Notes: generated by a model from the sequence alone, not told the origin. A DNA stretch of 64,000 nt from Ascaris suum (GCA_013433145.1 CM024176.1:11208520-11272519); one strand, 5' to 3'; shown: positions 46,801 through 54,000, counted from the stretch's first letter. Program-made: numbers and translations.

Positions 46801-49345
46801 ATGCTCGCACCGCCGACACAAGCGCCGAAATAAAGGGGCTCGTTGAAATGACTAAATATCATTTCCGCGTCACAGCAGAAAACGCCCTTGGCAACGGGCC
46901 ACCTCTCGAAACCGAGCAACCCGTCGAACTGAGGGAACCCATCGGTAAGGGCACCTCGCTTCTACAGTAAAAACGAGAAGTTGCGGGCTTTAGAATTTCA
47001 TGAAATGTGCAGTCACTAACCATAGCTTTCATTTACACATCTCATTTTCCTTTGCACTGCTGCACTTAAACTTCCTCATCGATTTCTTTCGGTCTTTCTT
47101 CCATTCGATCAGCTTCCATAGTGAAACATTCCTTAATGATTTGGAGATGGAATTTGAAAGTTTTCGATTCTACCAACAAGAAAATTTCAGCCAGGATGTA
47201 ACGTTTTCTTGACTGATAATTTTTTCCGTTCTAGGGAGGCCAAAGTCTACTCCATCGAAACCTACAGTTAAAGAAACCACCAACAACTCAATAACAGTTC
47301 AATGGACACCGGTCGTTGACAGCGGCGACATTCTTTATAACGTCGAGGTGAAGGAGAGTAAGTCGAAGCGTGCTTGGACACTTGTTAACAAGCAGCCAAT
47401 CGGTGAGACTGAAGTAACAGCTGCAAATCTCAAAGCCGGTAGTATTTATGAGTTTCGTGTGTTCGCGGTCAATGCGGCTGGCTCCGGGCCTCCATCCGAA
47501 CCTTCAGATGCTATCGAATGTATTGAGAGGAAAGGTCCGTTCTTGAACTTGCAACTTTGCTCTCACCTCTCTATCAGACACCCTCTCCATTGATTGCTAA
47601 GTGGTGATGAAAGGTTAAAAGCTCGGGTGCGCTTTAGTGAGTAGTAGTGTGTAAATAAAATCATTCCTAAACCACTGGGCAGTTATGCAGCCCTAAAGTT
47701 TACTTCATATGCCATATCACTTATTTTTTACATGTTTGGTGGTCGTCCAATCGCTACGGAAGTTTTTCGCGCAGTTCGGGTAAAAACGATTGCAGGTGAA
47801 GCCACTGATCAAAAAAATTTTCAGTCCATATTGTTACCGCAATTTCAGCGAATAGTTGCTTATGGAAAAACATAAAGGGAAAATTTTCAGTGATTGATAA
47901 ACACCTTTGAATTTACTTCGAGGTTCCATATGACGCACAAATCTCTAAGTGTTATAAATAGTTCAAAAGCCTCAATTTCGAATTCAGTCAAACGACGGTG
48001 TTTTGCTTTGATTAAGAAATCATGATCAGAATAGCGCTTGAAATGTCAACAGCGTCTTCAAGCACGCGTTGCTTTCGCGTGTTTCAGCAGTACTCAGGCG
48101 GTTGCAGTGAGCAGTGCTTGAAAACATACTTCACACACTTGTTTTGCTAACTCGGCAGTTCTGTCGATGCGTTAATGCGTATGTGCATTACTCCAACCCG
48201 CTTCTAAGTAATCACTGAACACGAAACAACAGCCTTTTTGTTGAAATTTGGATGTGTGCTCAACGAATAACGTTTTAAACGCAGTGTTTCCATCGAGATC
48301 TTTGAATATTATCAAAGCGATGTTTTGCTCAGAGCACGAATTTCATCGCTTTTACGGGATGATTATTCACGGAGAAAATTTATTCGCTTCAGTCTAGCAT
48401 GTTGCTAGTTCAAGTTGTTGATAAGTGTGTGCATTCATGAACTTGATTATCGAAGCATTCAGAAGTGCAAAAGCCGGCATTTACAAAAACGCCAGAGGAT
48501 GTGATTGGCATCGAGCAGAAGAAAATCAAGATCATCGCTGAATTCATCGGCGAGCCAGCACCTGAAGTTGGCTGGTTTAAAAACAGCAGTGAAGTTTTTC
48601 CTGGAAAGAGGCAGTGGATCGAAACTTCGAAGAATGCATCGATCCTGACAATTGGAGAACTGAGAGAGGATGATCAAGACGAATATAAGGTATTTTGACT
48701 GACCCTCGTTATGTACTTCCTCTCCCTTCTTCTTCTTTACGAGAAGAATCTGTTTAAAAGACGACATACTATGACTTCAGTTCTTCATTCATAAAAATCC
48801 CAGTATGCTTCCTCCCGGTTTAATACTACGTCTGTCATCATATGATTTATTTGGCCTCTTTTCTCATCGATCTGTGAATTTCCATTCCAAGAAAGCTCAT
48901 CTGCAGAATTTTCCTCATTCTAACTTTTCACTTCCAACAAGATTTATAACCATCCAGTTGAAAGCAATTCCTTTTAAAACAGGAGTCATGAAGCAACTCA
49001 CACTCTATACTTTAGTAAAGTTCTTTGTGACGTTTATTTTGAGAGAAAAAAGGATCGCTTCAACTATACGAAAGATGATGCTTCGTGAAGACTGGATAAA
49101 CAACATGACAACATATGTTGAGCAGGCTGACACCCAGAATCAATACACGCAGCCTTATCAGCGCACGCTTATGGTGTAAAACGATTCCTGCCTTCAGATT
49201 GTTCTCAAAAACAAAAGCGGAAGTGCGGAACACGTTTTCAAGCTGACAGTAGATCGCCCGCCTCAGATCACCAGACCTGAGAAATATGCTGATGCGCAAC
49301 TTTACAATCAAAACGAAGAGGTTAAACTACGACTAACTTTCTCAG
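1..49345 (+). CDS. ttn-1: Titin-like giant muscle protein (TTN-1 type), partial at both ends; gene span
   Basis: This is the overall span of one multi-exon gene; its exons are listed separately. It encodes a sarcomeric scaffold and spring of the titin/connectin family. The sequence shows long tandem repeats, K/E-rich disordered stretches, at least eleven Ig and seven Fn3 domains, and almost uniform phase-1 introns at domain borders, the usual pattern for titin-family genes. Exon phases join consistently from 13815 to 49345. In order: repeat arrays, helical linkers, two split Ig domains, charged linkers, a K/E-rich exon ending in three Ig, three Fn3, Ig, Ig, then Ig-Ig-Fn3-Fn3-linker-Ig, then Ig-Fn3-Fn3-Ig and the start of another Ig. 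C. elegans TTN-1 is known to be an I-band protein with this style of architecture and a kinase near its C-terminus. The start lies upstream of base 1, and the kinase end is not seen. UNC-22 and UNC-89 are less likely, given the arrays and the exp-2 neighbour. Confidence 0.88.
10107..13004 (+). repeat. Tandem array B: seven near-identical 414-bp coding units
   Basis: Unit starts (GCGTTGCAGC) fall at 10107, 10521, 10935, 11349, 11763, 12177 and 12591, with a partial eighth copy from 13005 that diverges after about 40 bases. All seven look essentially identical in DNA. The encoded 138-residue unit is homologous to the array A unit: it shares LQQIES, KVSKEE, EVIEKC and FEE(I/L)VL at the same spacing, but most other residues differ. 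B is therefore a separate subfamily with the same period, homogenised independently of A. Confidence 0.95.
13816..15397 (+). other. Intron of ttn-1
   Basis: The reading frame stays open past the proposed donor until a stop at 13887-13889. After that I see only short chance reading frames, an A8/T9 homopolymer junction near 14889-14905, and no recognisable exon or element. Confidence 0.6.
15398..15600 (+). CDS. ttn-1: ttn-1 exon: acidic, hydrophobic-alternating linker
   Basis: The acceptor TTGCAG ends at 15397 and the donor is CAG followed by GTCAGC. The exon enters in phase 1 and leaves in phase 0 (67 codons plus two bases). The product is very rich in Glu, Asp, Val and Ala, with alternating patterns such as VVVELEIEA and VSLDITEF like the hairpin-like strands of the repeat arrays. 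It ends in GPTFYTQ. No known domain is recognised. Confidence 0.7.
15601..17354 (+). other. Intron of ttn-1
   Basis: It contains a 208-residue minus-strand open frame (15829-16455) with no recognisable motif and a purine-rich G tract near 16530-16560. Nothing else is identified. Confidence 0.6.
17355..17547 (+). CDS. ttn-1: ttn-1 exon: helical, probable coiled-coil segment
   Basis: The acceptor CTTTTCAG precedes CTG ATC GAT, and the donor is CTT G followed by GTAAGG (phase 0 in, phase 1 out, 64 full codons). The product is rich in Ala, Leu, Glu, Met and Lys, with only one proline, and shows heptad-like hydrophobic spacing (for example [20 protein letters not shown]). Coiled-coil segments are known in C. 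elegans titin, so a short coiled coil is the best reading. The next intron (17548-18218) holds nothing recognised. Confidence 0.75.
18219..18317 (+). CDS. ttn-1: ttn-1 exon: short charged helical linker
   Basis: The acceptor GTTTTCAG is followed by AT GCG GTG, and the donor is ACA G then GTAGCC. The phase is 1 to 1 with 32 full codons, and the start phase matches the exon ending at 17547. The product is charged and Ser/Thr/Glu/Lys-rich, with no known domain. The intron at 18318-18903 holds nothing recognised. Confidence 0.65.
18904..18933 (+). CDS. ttn-1: ttn-1 microexon (30 bp), basic
   Basis: The acceptor GATTTTAG is followed by AT AAG GCT, and the exon ends at the strong donor GTAAGTATT. 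The phase is 1 to 1, and it encodes a basic peptide KASRKAERK. It is kept because its phase matches both neighbours. An alternative acceptor (TTCCAG, exon start 18917) would put the next exon in another frame. Confidence 0.5.
19204..19278 (+). CDS. ttn-1: ttn-1 short exon, polar linker
   Basis: The acceptor TTTTTTAG is followed by CA AGT GAA, and the donor is AAA G then GTGAAG. Read in phase 1 to 1 it encodes a 24-residue polar stretch beginning SECTDEG and ending KPTTPK. Phase continuity with 18933 and 20130 supports this frame. A second frame (CAA GTG AAT) is also open across it. Confidence 0.5.
20130..20293 (+). CDS. ttn-1: ttn-1 exon: linker and first half of an Ig domain
   Basis: The 3' end is secure: PEPR is followed by the donor GTATCT in phase 0, and the next exon resumes with VSVYLNDD, together a textbook Ig strand C. 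The first half reads IPPSFLKK, then [14 protein letters not shown], the A and B strands of an I-set Ig. The 5' border is less certain: TTTTTTAAG at 20121-20129 gives the phase 1 start that fits the exon ending at 19278, but it is a weak acceptor. The preceding intron (19279-20129) holds nothing recognised. Confidence 0.7.
20294..21424 (+). other. Intron of ttn-1
   Basis: AT-rich, with no open frame or element recognised. Confidence 0.6.
21425..21620 (+). CDS. ttn-1: ttn-1 exon: second half of an Ig domain
   Basis: The acceptor TTTTCAG and the donor AGC G then GTGAGA give phase 0 in and 1 out (65 full codons). The product carries Ig strands C to [11 protein letters not shown], an FAIVIEEV strand E, the turn [15 protein letters not shown] (strand F; DAG replaces the usual DSG and Phe replaces the Tyr-x-Cys), and VGLVV as strand G. 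It completes the domain begun at 20130-20293. Confidence 0.85.
21621..23719 (+). other. Long intron of ttn-1
   Basis: Short open frames occur on both strands (119 residues minus at 22042-22401; 78 residues minus at 22412-22648) without recognisable motifs. A purine-rich G tract lies at 23500-23520. Confidence 0.55.
23720..23828 (+). CDS. ttn-1: ttn-1 exon: first strands of an Ig domain
   Basis: Acceptor ATTGCAG, phase 1 in; donor GCGAA followed by GTTTGT, phase 2 out (35 full codons). It encodes an acidic linker, then [15 protein letters not shown], the A' and B region of an Ig domain. Splicing to 24280 restores AKFWAKVGG, so the two exons make one continuous Ig strand B. The intron after it (23829-24279) holds nothing recognised. 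Confidence 0.7.
24280..24515 (+). CDS. ttn-1: ttn-1 exon: remainder of an Ig domain
   Basis: Acceptor AATTGCAG, donor GCTA followed by GTAAGT (phase 2 in, phase 1 out). Ig strands C to G are clear: [10 protein letters not shown] (core Trp), [20 protein letters not shown] (DNG-x-Y signature) and SFDLVVEHA. The core Trp is present and the strand F Cys is replaced by Ser. Confidence 0.85.
24834..25080 (+). CDS. ttn-1: ttn-1 exon with an apparent one-base deletion; basic linker
   Basis: The upstream part is open in one frame from TGG after the acceptor AAACTAG (phase 1, matching 24515) to YNEI. The downstream part is open one frame away, from PFPVGDGDE to the donor AAG followed by GTGAGA (phase 0, matching 25577). 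Each frame meets a stop if extended across the junction near 24937. The simplest reading is a single exon of 82 codons missing one base there, by assembly error or true mutation. The second half is strongly basic (GRKRKAEAA). No known domain. The next intron (25081-25576) holds nothing recognised. Confidence 0.5.
25577..25727 (+). CDS. ttn-1: ttn-1 exon: His/Cys-containing segment
   Basis: The acceptor TGTTTGCAG precedes ATT CCT, and the donor is ACA G then GTCCGT (phase 0 in, phase 1 out, 50 full codons). It has three cysteines and several histidines ([14 protein letters not shown]). No domain is recognised; it is supported by good splice sites and phase agreement with both neighbours. The following intron (25728-26681) is empty of recognised features. 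Confidence 0.6.
26682..26728 (+). CDS. ttn-1: ttn-1 microexon (47 bp), highly charged
   Basis: The acceptor TTGTTGCAG starts AG GAC CTG, and the donor is GAG followed by GTGACC (phase 1 in, phase 0 out). It encodes [15 protein letters not shown], a charged helix that runs on into the start of the next giant exon ([13 protein letters not shown]). Confidence 0.65.
26729..27770 (+). other. Intron of ttn-1
   Basis: It contains a pyrimidine-rich C tract near 26870-26890 and a short chance open frame (27391-27705). No element is recognised. Confidence 0.6.
27771..31740 (+). CDS. ttn-1: ttn-1 giant exon: K/E-rich repeats, charged region, three Ig domains
   Basis: Acceptor AGTTTCAG, phase 0 in; donor AAAG followed by GTAACA, phase 1 out; 1,323 full codons without interruption. 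The first ~70 residues are acidic and helical. From about 28067 to 28960 there are four ~72-residue repeats pairing DELEQ-x3-EEAS with a (K)SKKKAKK cluster. A long charged Ser/Glu/Lys region follows, with short alternating hydrophobic motifs (for example ELEIEA, DVELAV) and further Lys clusters (KSKKKASAE). The 3' end carries three Ig domains: about 30922-31190 (core Trp in KVTWLING), 31195-31455 (MNWLFNGQP) and 31458-31740 ([19 protein letters not shown]). The Lys/Glu-rich part resembles the PEVK-like, intrinsically disordered segments known in titins and probably acts as spring or filament-binding surface (inference). Confidence 0.9.
28067..28960 (+). repeat. Four K/E-rich coding repeats, arranged as a ~435-bp dimer
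   Basis: Four ~72-residue units follow one another. Units 1 and 3 are almost identical in DNA over about 183 bp (28119-28301 and 28554-28736, offset 435 bp, one clear difference), while units 2 and 4 have diverged. This points to duplication of a two-unit block or later gene conversion. Confidence 0.85.
32435..32595 (+). CDS. ttn-1: ttn-1 exon: first half of Fn3 domain
   Basis: Acceptor CTTCCAG, donor CTCAG followed by GTAGTT (phase 1 in, phase 0 out, 53 full codons). Fn3 signatures are [22 protein letters not shown], shown here by its core ITWEAP and GYVVEKK. The upstream intron (31741-32434) holds nothing recognised. Confidence 0.9.
32596..34049 (+). other. Intron of ttn-1 with minus-strand open frames
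   Basis: Two overlapping minus-strand frames (33075-33350 and 33344-33619) look somewhat protein-like but match nothing I recognise. A G-rich tract lies at 33661-33677. Confidence 0.5.
34050..34238 (+). CDS. ttn-1: ttn-1 exon: Fn3 second half and start of next Fn3
   Basis: Acceptor TATTCCAG, donor GAG followed by GTAACT (phase 0 to 0, 63 codons). It carries [20 protein letters not shown], the F and G strands of Fn3, completing the domain begun at 32435. A linker and the first strand of the next Fn3 ([11 protein letters not shown]) follow. Confidence 0.9.
34239..35323 (+). other. Intron of ttn-1
   Basis: No exon, repeat or gene recognised. The open frame that runs into the next exon from 35129 is chance read-through. 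Confidence 0.6.
35324..35576 (+). CDS. ttn-1: ttn-1 exon: Fn3 domain
   Basis: Acceptor GTTATTCAG, donor TACG followed by GTAATT (phase 0 in, phase 1 out, 84 full codons). Fn3 features are [19 protein letters not shown], represented by LQWIEV and GYDVFVRK, and the [12 protein letters not shown] strand F. It combines with the end of the previous exon. The following intron (35577-36285) is unremarkable. Confidence 0.9.
36286..36437 (+). CDS. ttn-1: ttn-1 exon: first half of Fn3 domain
   Basis: Acceptor TTTTCAG, donor TCTCAG followed by GTAGGA (phase 1 in, phase 0 out, 50 full codons). The motif [11 protein letters not shown] followed by YTIRYRS is Fn3 strands B and C. The intron after it (36438-37414) holds nothing recognised. 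Confidence 0.88.
37415..37547 (+). CDS. ttn-1: ttn-1 exon: second half of Fn3 domain
   Basis: Acceptor TTGTTACAG, donor ATTG followed by GTATGT (phase 0 in, phase 1 out, 44 full codons). [20 protein letters not shown] is the F and G strand pattern of Fn3. It is the third Fn3 in a row. The next intron is 37548-37937. Confidence 0.88.
37938..38095 (+). CDS. ttn-1: ttn-1 exon: first half of Ig domain
   Basis: Acceptor CATTTCAG, donor GTTGAG followed by GTCAGT (phase 1 in, phase 0 out, 52 full codons). [20 protein letters not shown] has the Ig strand B Cys and strand C Trp. Confidence 0.9.
38096..39421 (+). other. Intron of ttn-1 with an orphan Ig-like fragment
   Basis: At 39081-39128, after a TTTGCAG acceptor, one frame reads [15 protein letters not shown], like Ig strands F and G, but it has no usable donor and the wrong phase for the flanking exons. 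The rest shows nothing recognised. Confidence 0.5.
39422..39551 (+). CDS. ttn-1: ttn-1 exon: second half of Ig domain
   Basis: Acceptor CTGTGCAG, donor ACAG followed by GTTCGC (phase 0 in, phase 1 out, 43 full codons). [20 protein letters not shown] is the Ig strand F and G signature with the conserved Cys. It completes the domain begun at 37938. Confidence 0.92.
39775..39845 (+). CDS. Candidate ttn-1 cassette exon (unproven)
   Basis: After the acceptor TTTTCTAG a phase-1 start matches the exon ending at 39551. The donor ATG followed by GTAACA leaves in phase 0. The 23 codons are basic and aromatic ([20 protein letters not shown]). The next certain exon needs phase 1, so this exon would need an unseen partner; otherwise 39551 joins 40352 directly, which makes good sense on its own. 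Confidence 0.25.
40352..40627 (+). CDS. ttn-1: ttn-1 exon: complete Ig domain
   Basis: Acceptor AATTTCAG, donor AAAG followed by GTTGGC (phase 1 to 1, 91 full codons). Complete I-set Ig: [20 protein letters not shown] (Cys and Trp of the core) and [13 protein letters not shown] (DSG-x-Y-x-C). One exon holds one domain, flanked by phase-1 introns. The following intron (40628-41508) holds nothing recognised. Confidence 0.95.
41509..43815 (+). CDS. ttn-1: ttn-1 large exon: Ig-Ig-Fn3-Fn3-charged linker-Ig
   Basis: Acceptor TATTGCAG, donor GTCG followed by GTAAGA (phase 1 to 1, 768 full codons). Domains in order: Ig about 41511-41790 ([14 protein letters not shown]; strand F Cys replaced, GEYYVML); Ig about 41791-42077 (KVEFIHNG, strand C Trp replaced); Fn3 about 42078-42365 ([19 protein letters not shown], shown by LLQWLPP); a divergent Fn3 about 42430-42690 ([18 protein letters not shown]); a ~280-residue Lys/Glu-rich linker about 42700-43545 with clusters such as KKTKKKK and [11 protein letters not shown]; and an Ig about 43546-43815 ([19 protein letters not shown]). 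The linker resembles the charged repeats of the 27771-31740 exon and is likely disordered. Confidence 0.93.
43816..46029 (+). other. Long intron of ttn-1 (2.2 kb)
   Basis: No gene, repeat or recognisable element. A 10-base direct repeat (gaagagcaaa) occurs around 45461-45500. Short open frames near 45024-45352 look like chance. Confidence 0.6.
46030..46308 (+). CDS. ttn-1: ttn-1 exon: complete Ig domain
   Basis: Acceptor TTATTCCAG, donor AAAG followed by GTGCGC (phase 1 to 1, 92 full codons). The Ig core is [21 protein letters not shown], shown by KVSWYRNG, and [13 protein letters not shown]. Strand B Cys is replaced by Ser and strand F Cys by Ile, so no core disulfide is expected, as in many intracellular I-set domains. 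A weaker in-frame acceptor nine bases upstream would add three residues (VIP). Confidence 0.9.
46645..46944 (+). CDS. ttn-1: ttn-1 exon: complete Fn3 domain
   Basis: Acceptor ATTTTCAG, donor ATCG followed by GTAAGG (phase 1 to 1, 99 full codons). [20 protein letters not shown] and [16 protein letters not shown] are classic Fn3 motifs. The upstream intron (46309-46644) is unremarkable. Confidence 0.95.
47235..47534 (+). CDS. ttn-1: ttn-1 exon: complete Fn3 domain
   Basis: Acceptor CGTTCTAG, donor AAAG followed by GTCCGT (phase 1 to 1, 99 full codons). Fn3 motifs are [20 protein letters not shown] (shown by VQWTPV) and [19 protein letters not shown]. It is the second of a tandem pair. The following intron (47535-48462) holds nothing recognised. 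Confidence 0.95.
48463..48689 (+). CDS. ttn-1: ttn-1 exon: first part of Ig domain
   Basis: Acceptor GCATTCAG, donor AAG followed by GTATTT (phase 1 in, phase 0 out, 75 full codons). [10 protein letters not shown] begins the domain. Strand C is [11 protein letters not shown] with the core Trp, and DDQDEYK enters strand F. The intron is 48690-49197, where a 124-residue plus-strand open frame is probably chance. Confidence 0.92.
49198..49345 (+). CDS. ttn-1: ttn-1 exon: Ig end and start of next Ig; last ttn-1 exon recognised
   Basis: Acceptor TGCCTTCAG, donor CTCAG followed by GTCAGT (phase 0 in, phase 1 out, 49 full codons). [17 protein letters not shown] is Ig strands F and G completing the previous exon. 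[11 protein letters not shown] and [10 protein letters not shown] start another Ig whose remainder should be in a phase-1 exon further downstream. I could not find one in the window. Confidence 0.9.
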
Positions 49346-50832
49346 GTCAGTGCGTTTATTATGTAAATCCTTTTATACAACCGCGTCCCAGTAGCCACAG
49401 AACCGTGTTGGAATAGCAGATTGCCTGAATGCATCTAGTTGTGGCTGAGGCTGGCTGTTGCAATTTACCGAGATGCTTATTTTCGCGAAAAAATCAAATA
49501 TCGTCGTCAACTCCCTCCTCAGTAACATCCACTCGGCTGATTCCCAAGAACGCTTCGATTAGTACTGATATGATGTTTCAAAAGCTTCCCTTCTGCGCAA
49601 AGTGCTGTTTAAAAAAAAACTGAAGATCACTTCCCCACTGAGATTTCATAGAATCTTGCTCCTTTCATTGTACTATATCGTTGCGCACAAAGAGTTGCCT
49701 CCTGAAATGCTAGCACGCTTAAAAGACCCCCTAACTCTGTTACGCCCTCCGGCATTATAGTATGCACTCGATTTAGAGTAGAATAGAGACATTGCATTCG
49801 AGGAGGTGAACGTGTGCTTAACACGACGCATAGAGCCGCTCTTATAATCTTATTATTATTTCTTTTTTACAAACATCAAACAAATCGGCGAAACGCCTTC
49901 GTTTAAGGTTATTAGCACAAGTCAATCAACAAGTCTGCAGCAGTCAGCCATTATTGAGTGGCGCAATATTCATGTTATTTGGAGAACTGCATATCCGCGT
50001 GCATATCTTCTCATTGCTATATTTGTTAGAATTAGCTATGGCTCAAGTACTGGGTGGGCATTGTTATGGTCAACTTTAGCAGTACAGTTATATCAGAGGG
50101 TCCCGACGCACCAACGTCATTTAGCGCTAAAAACAACTTAAGTTCAACCTTACAATGCGAGATTTCATATTCTTCCTACCAGAGTAAATTAGGCTGCAGC
50201 GTTTGTTATGACATAAAGACCACAAGTCGGAAGCATAATGCATTTCCTAGAGAAGTATTCATCACTATTTCGATAAGGCGGAAGGTGACAAATAAGCGAT
50301 CGACCAACAATAACAGATCGCCTTTTGAACAATAGAATCTGACAGAAACAACGTTGATAGGAATTGAGAGGAGAACTCCCATTATGTGGAGGTTACCTGT
50401 TACTCATAAAAGTAGCTCTATAGATCAATGATCAGACCTCCCATGTCCTTACATTCGGAGCCTCATAGAGGGGAGTACTTTTTCTTCAAACTGTTGTCAA
50501 TTCATTCAGCTCCTAAGGACGTAAAACGATTGATTAGTTATTGACTGTATTATCAACAGGAATTCTTTGCTATCTTTGCTGTATGCACGACGAAAATGGT
50601 TTGGCTAATTTTGGTCTCGCTGTTATCAGCTCTCATAAAAATACTGGTGTTAAACTATCGTTTTAATGCTCGAATATCTGACAAGTAAACTGATAGAGGT
50701 GCCCTCTTAGATATGTTGGATTAAAAGGTTGGTTCTGCACAACACATAGCATTTGCTCTTTTTTGATTCGAAAGCGCTGCCAACAGCGATGTTTTATTGT
50801 ATCGCATGCATAGTCCCCTGATAATCGTTGAG
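49346..50832. other. Interval between the last ttn-1 exon seen and the 3' end of exp-2
   Basis: It is either a ttn-1 intron or intergenic. No continuing Ig exon or kinase motif was found on the plus strand. It includes the polyadenylation-like signal of exp-2. Confidence 0.5.
50793..50798 (-). promoter_or_regulatory. Polyadenylation signal AATAAA of exp-2
   Basis: TTTATT on the plus strand reads AATAAA on the minus strand, 35 to 40 bases after the exp-2 stop codon. This fits a short nematode 3' UTR. Confidence 0.55.
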
Positions 50833-51017
50833 TCAATCGTCGTTTCTATGTAGCATTGATTGAATAGCTTGCTCTTGTCGTGTGATCTCACCCTTGGCTT
50901 GTTCGGCTTGCTGCTCATCTTGCGCTACCTTGATGAAATTGTCGACAATTATCGTAATTGGCAAAGCGAGCACCAATACACCGCACATAATCGCCGCTGA
51001 AGCAATGATCTTGCCCA
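50833..51017 (-). CDS. exp-2: exp-2 last exon: S6 and C-terminal tail
   Basis: Acceptor CAACTTTCAG, phase 1 in, 60 full codons to a TGA stop. S6 reads GKIIASAAIMCGVLVLALPI, then TIIVDNFIKV. The tail is short, polar and Gln/Glu-rich (DEQQAEQAKGEITRQEQ). S6 has ALPIT instead of Pro-x-Pro, and a Cys just before the hinge Gly. Introns upstream in this gene (51018-51723, 52426-53065, 53240-53572, 53807-54272) contain nothing recognised except a G-rich tract near 51822-51842. Confidence 0.92.
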
Positions 51018-54000
51018 CTGAAAGTTGCAATTTTTTTGGTTGCAACTGGACTTCACTTTCATACATTGTATCTAGTCATGTGGTCATCTCGACATGGCGA
51101 AAAGCTTCGACCATATTGAGAGTGAGATAGCATTTTGCCTGCCCGCTGAATTAACAGAAATTGGACGAAAAGTTGAAAGCCTCTTTCCCCTTGTCCTTGG
51201 CTGTTCCCGATTTTACAGGATTGAAACAAAGTGGCTATGAATTCCACTTCCTTTTTCAGTGGCGCCATTAGTAGCTAAAACTGTTGTTTGATTGTAGATG
51301 TGGCGTTTGTCCAGCGAACAGATGTTTGATTAGCTAACTGGCTTGTATTTCACAGCTTATTCTTGGCTAAAGGCTCAACCAGTATAATTTCAAATACTCC
51401 CTTTCATATGGATATAAGCTCAGTGGAAAATTATTTTTATAGCGGACGCAGCACCGCCGTAATCTATCGCCGCGTTCCCAGTTCCTGCCGTTGGTAGCGT
51501 ATCACAAGCGGTTTCTAAATTTCAAATGAAAAACTCCCATAGATCCTCTCAATTCTTTAATTAAACAGATACAACTTTATGTTCTAAAACCATTTCTCAC
51601 GTATTGTCGTCTACTGGAACAAATTCAGGTCAATTACATGTCGCTTAGCAATCCCATATGCATGAATAATTCCTTATTTCCATATGAGAAAAAAAATGGT
51701 CTTTCGTGAACGGAAAGGCTTACTTGTTGTTGCAGGCACAGCATCACCATAACCAACCGTAGTCATTGTTACAATACCTGAAATCGATATAGTTCACTCA
51801 CTCTTTGATGAAGGATGCGGTGTTTCGGGGGGAGGGGGGAGGCGAAAATGCTGGAACAACAAGGACATGAAAGAAAAATATACTTACACCACCAGTAGGC
51901 TGCTGGAATACTTGTGAAAGGAGTGCCATCTTCGTCCTTCTCAAGGAAATATATCATTGTCGAGAAGAATACAACACCAGTAAGAAGAACAATAGTCATC
52001 ATCTGCAGCTGTTTTTGACTGCGTTGCAGAGTCATACCGAAAGTTTGCAGCCCTGAGCTGAACCTTCCAAGTTTAATAATACGTATCACTCGAAGTACCC
52101 GTAGAATGCGTACAACAAGAAATGCCCATCTCAAATCGCGAAGCTTCTTATCGTCAACACCACACAATGTTAGTAAAAGTTCCAGATAAAAGGGCACAAT
52201 TGCCATTAGATCGACGAGGTTTAGAGGCTTTAAAGCGAAACGAATTTTTCGTGGTGCTGCAAATATTCGTAGACAATATTCGACAGTGAAAAATGCTATG
52301 CATATTCGTTCGGTGAAGACAAATGCCGGATGTTCAACTCGCATCTCTTCCACTTTTTCAATCACAGTCACTGTGCCATTCGGTAGAACAATTGTTTCGT
52401 TATGCGGGGGCATATAGTGCGTCACCTGCAAGTGAAACAAAGCGAGCTGTAATCTGCATATGAAAAAAGGCGCATAGCACTTTCTCATTTGCAACAGCTG
52501 GTTTTGCTCGAACACGCTTCAGTCAAGTTGTAATAGGATGGTGCCTAGAGATAAATGCCAGATATTTGGAAACTTTGCCATTCCATCAGCCTAGGCTTAA
52601 TTTTTTTCCCCAAGAAAGTTTTCGAGATCTTGTTTACCCCTCATATACCGGGATATGTTAACGTCAGCAGGCATCTTACAATACCATCCAACGCAGGTTT
52701 TCTTTCTGCAGCAAGGAAAATTATACGACTAAATTGCCCAGTTCTCATATTGACCGAGCTGGGAAGCAGTCGCGAAAACGAACTGAATTTGTCCTCACCA
52801 ATTAGCAAGCACATGCCACTGATTTTGTAGTGAATACATTACTCTCGCAAAACTTATTTCTTATTTGCACTTTGCAGAAGACAAGCAATAAGCAGATTTC
52901 ATACTTCAATTGACTACACGGTCATTGTCTCATTAAGACTGAATCGTAGAAAATGTTCAACATATATCTTCATCTGATAAAGATTCATCCGCTTTCCCCT
53001 ATTATGTTAGAGGATTTAGCTTATCGTTTCTAGTCAAACAGATGTTACAGCTTTAAATAATGCACCTGGAAGTCAGGTATCGTGCCAAAGCTAAGTCCCA
53101 TAACAGAAATAGCGACGAATAATGTTGAAGAGAGTTCAAAGGCCTTCGCTTGCATTGATGAGCCGGGCTTTTCGAGGAACGTCCACATGCGCCGCCTTAT
53201 CCTCCCAAACATAAGGTTGTCGAACGTTGTGTCATCAACCTAAACTTCCTAGCACTTAGCAAAATAAGATCTTTCTCGTAGTGTCACCTTCTTGACTTTT
53301 GTTGCCCTTGAATAAAATAGAAATGATTTTCCACCAGTACGCTCAGTTTGCACTTCAAAGAAGCGCATATTCTATGCAATCTCAGCACCTAGCATGACGG
53401 ATCATATTACTATTGCTAGCCTAGAACAAAATCTAGTTGCCGCTCGGTTGCATATTTCATTCTCCTACTTTGTTGCCGGCATTCGAGGAGAAGCGAGTTT
53501 TACGGCTAGAACGTCTCGAATGACCAAAGTGTTAGTGAGCTTAGAGTGGCTATTGAATTCATTGTACTCAACCTTTTCCTCTTCCTTTTCCTCGGATTTG
53601 TCTCTCGGTAAAATATCCGCACAGCAAGAGCCAACGTGCTGGTGCGATATTCGCCAGAAATCTAATTCGGAAAGGAATGCAGCCGGACAAATTTCCGGTG
53701 GTCTGTGTATCACACCTGTCGCGTAGTATTGAAATATGGCATCGAACGCATACGGGGACCTTTGGAAATAATAAGAATCCTCTGAAGCAATGTAGGCATC
53801 GGCCACCTGAAAATCATTTGAATGCTCTTCCATAATTCTCATAGAAGTTTGTATGATTGTATACGTGTAACCGTATCAAGTCTGCCGAGAAAGAATCGTT
53901 AAGAAGTTGCTCAGAACTACAGGTAGAAAAATTTAACACCTGTACGTGAAAAGTGCGTATATGGACATATTTTTGGAGGCAGGTGAGGAGTAATAATCTG

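Noticed and set aside
48805..49179. 124-residue plus-strand open frame between two Ig half-exons
   Set aside because: It lies inside an intron whose flanking exons join perfectly in phase to complete an Ig domain.
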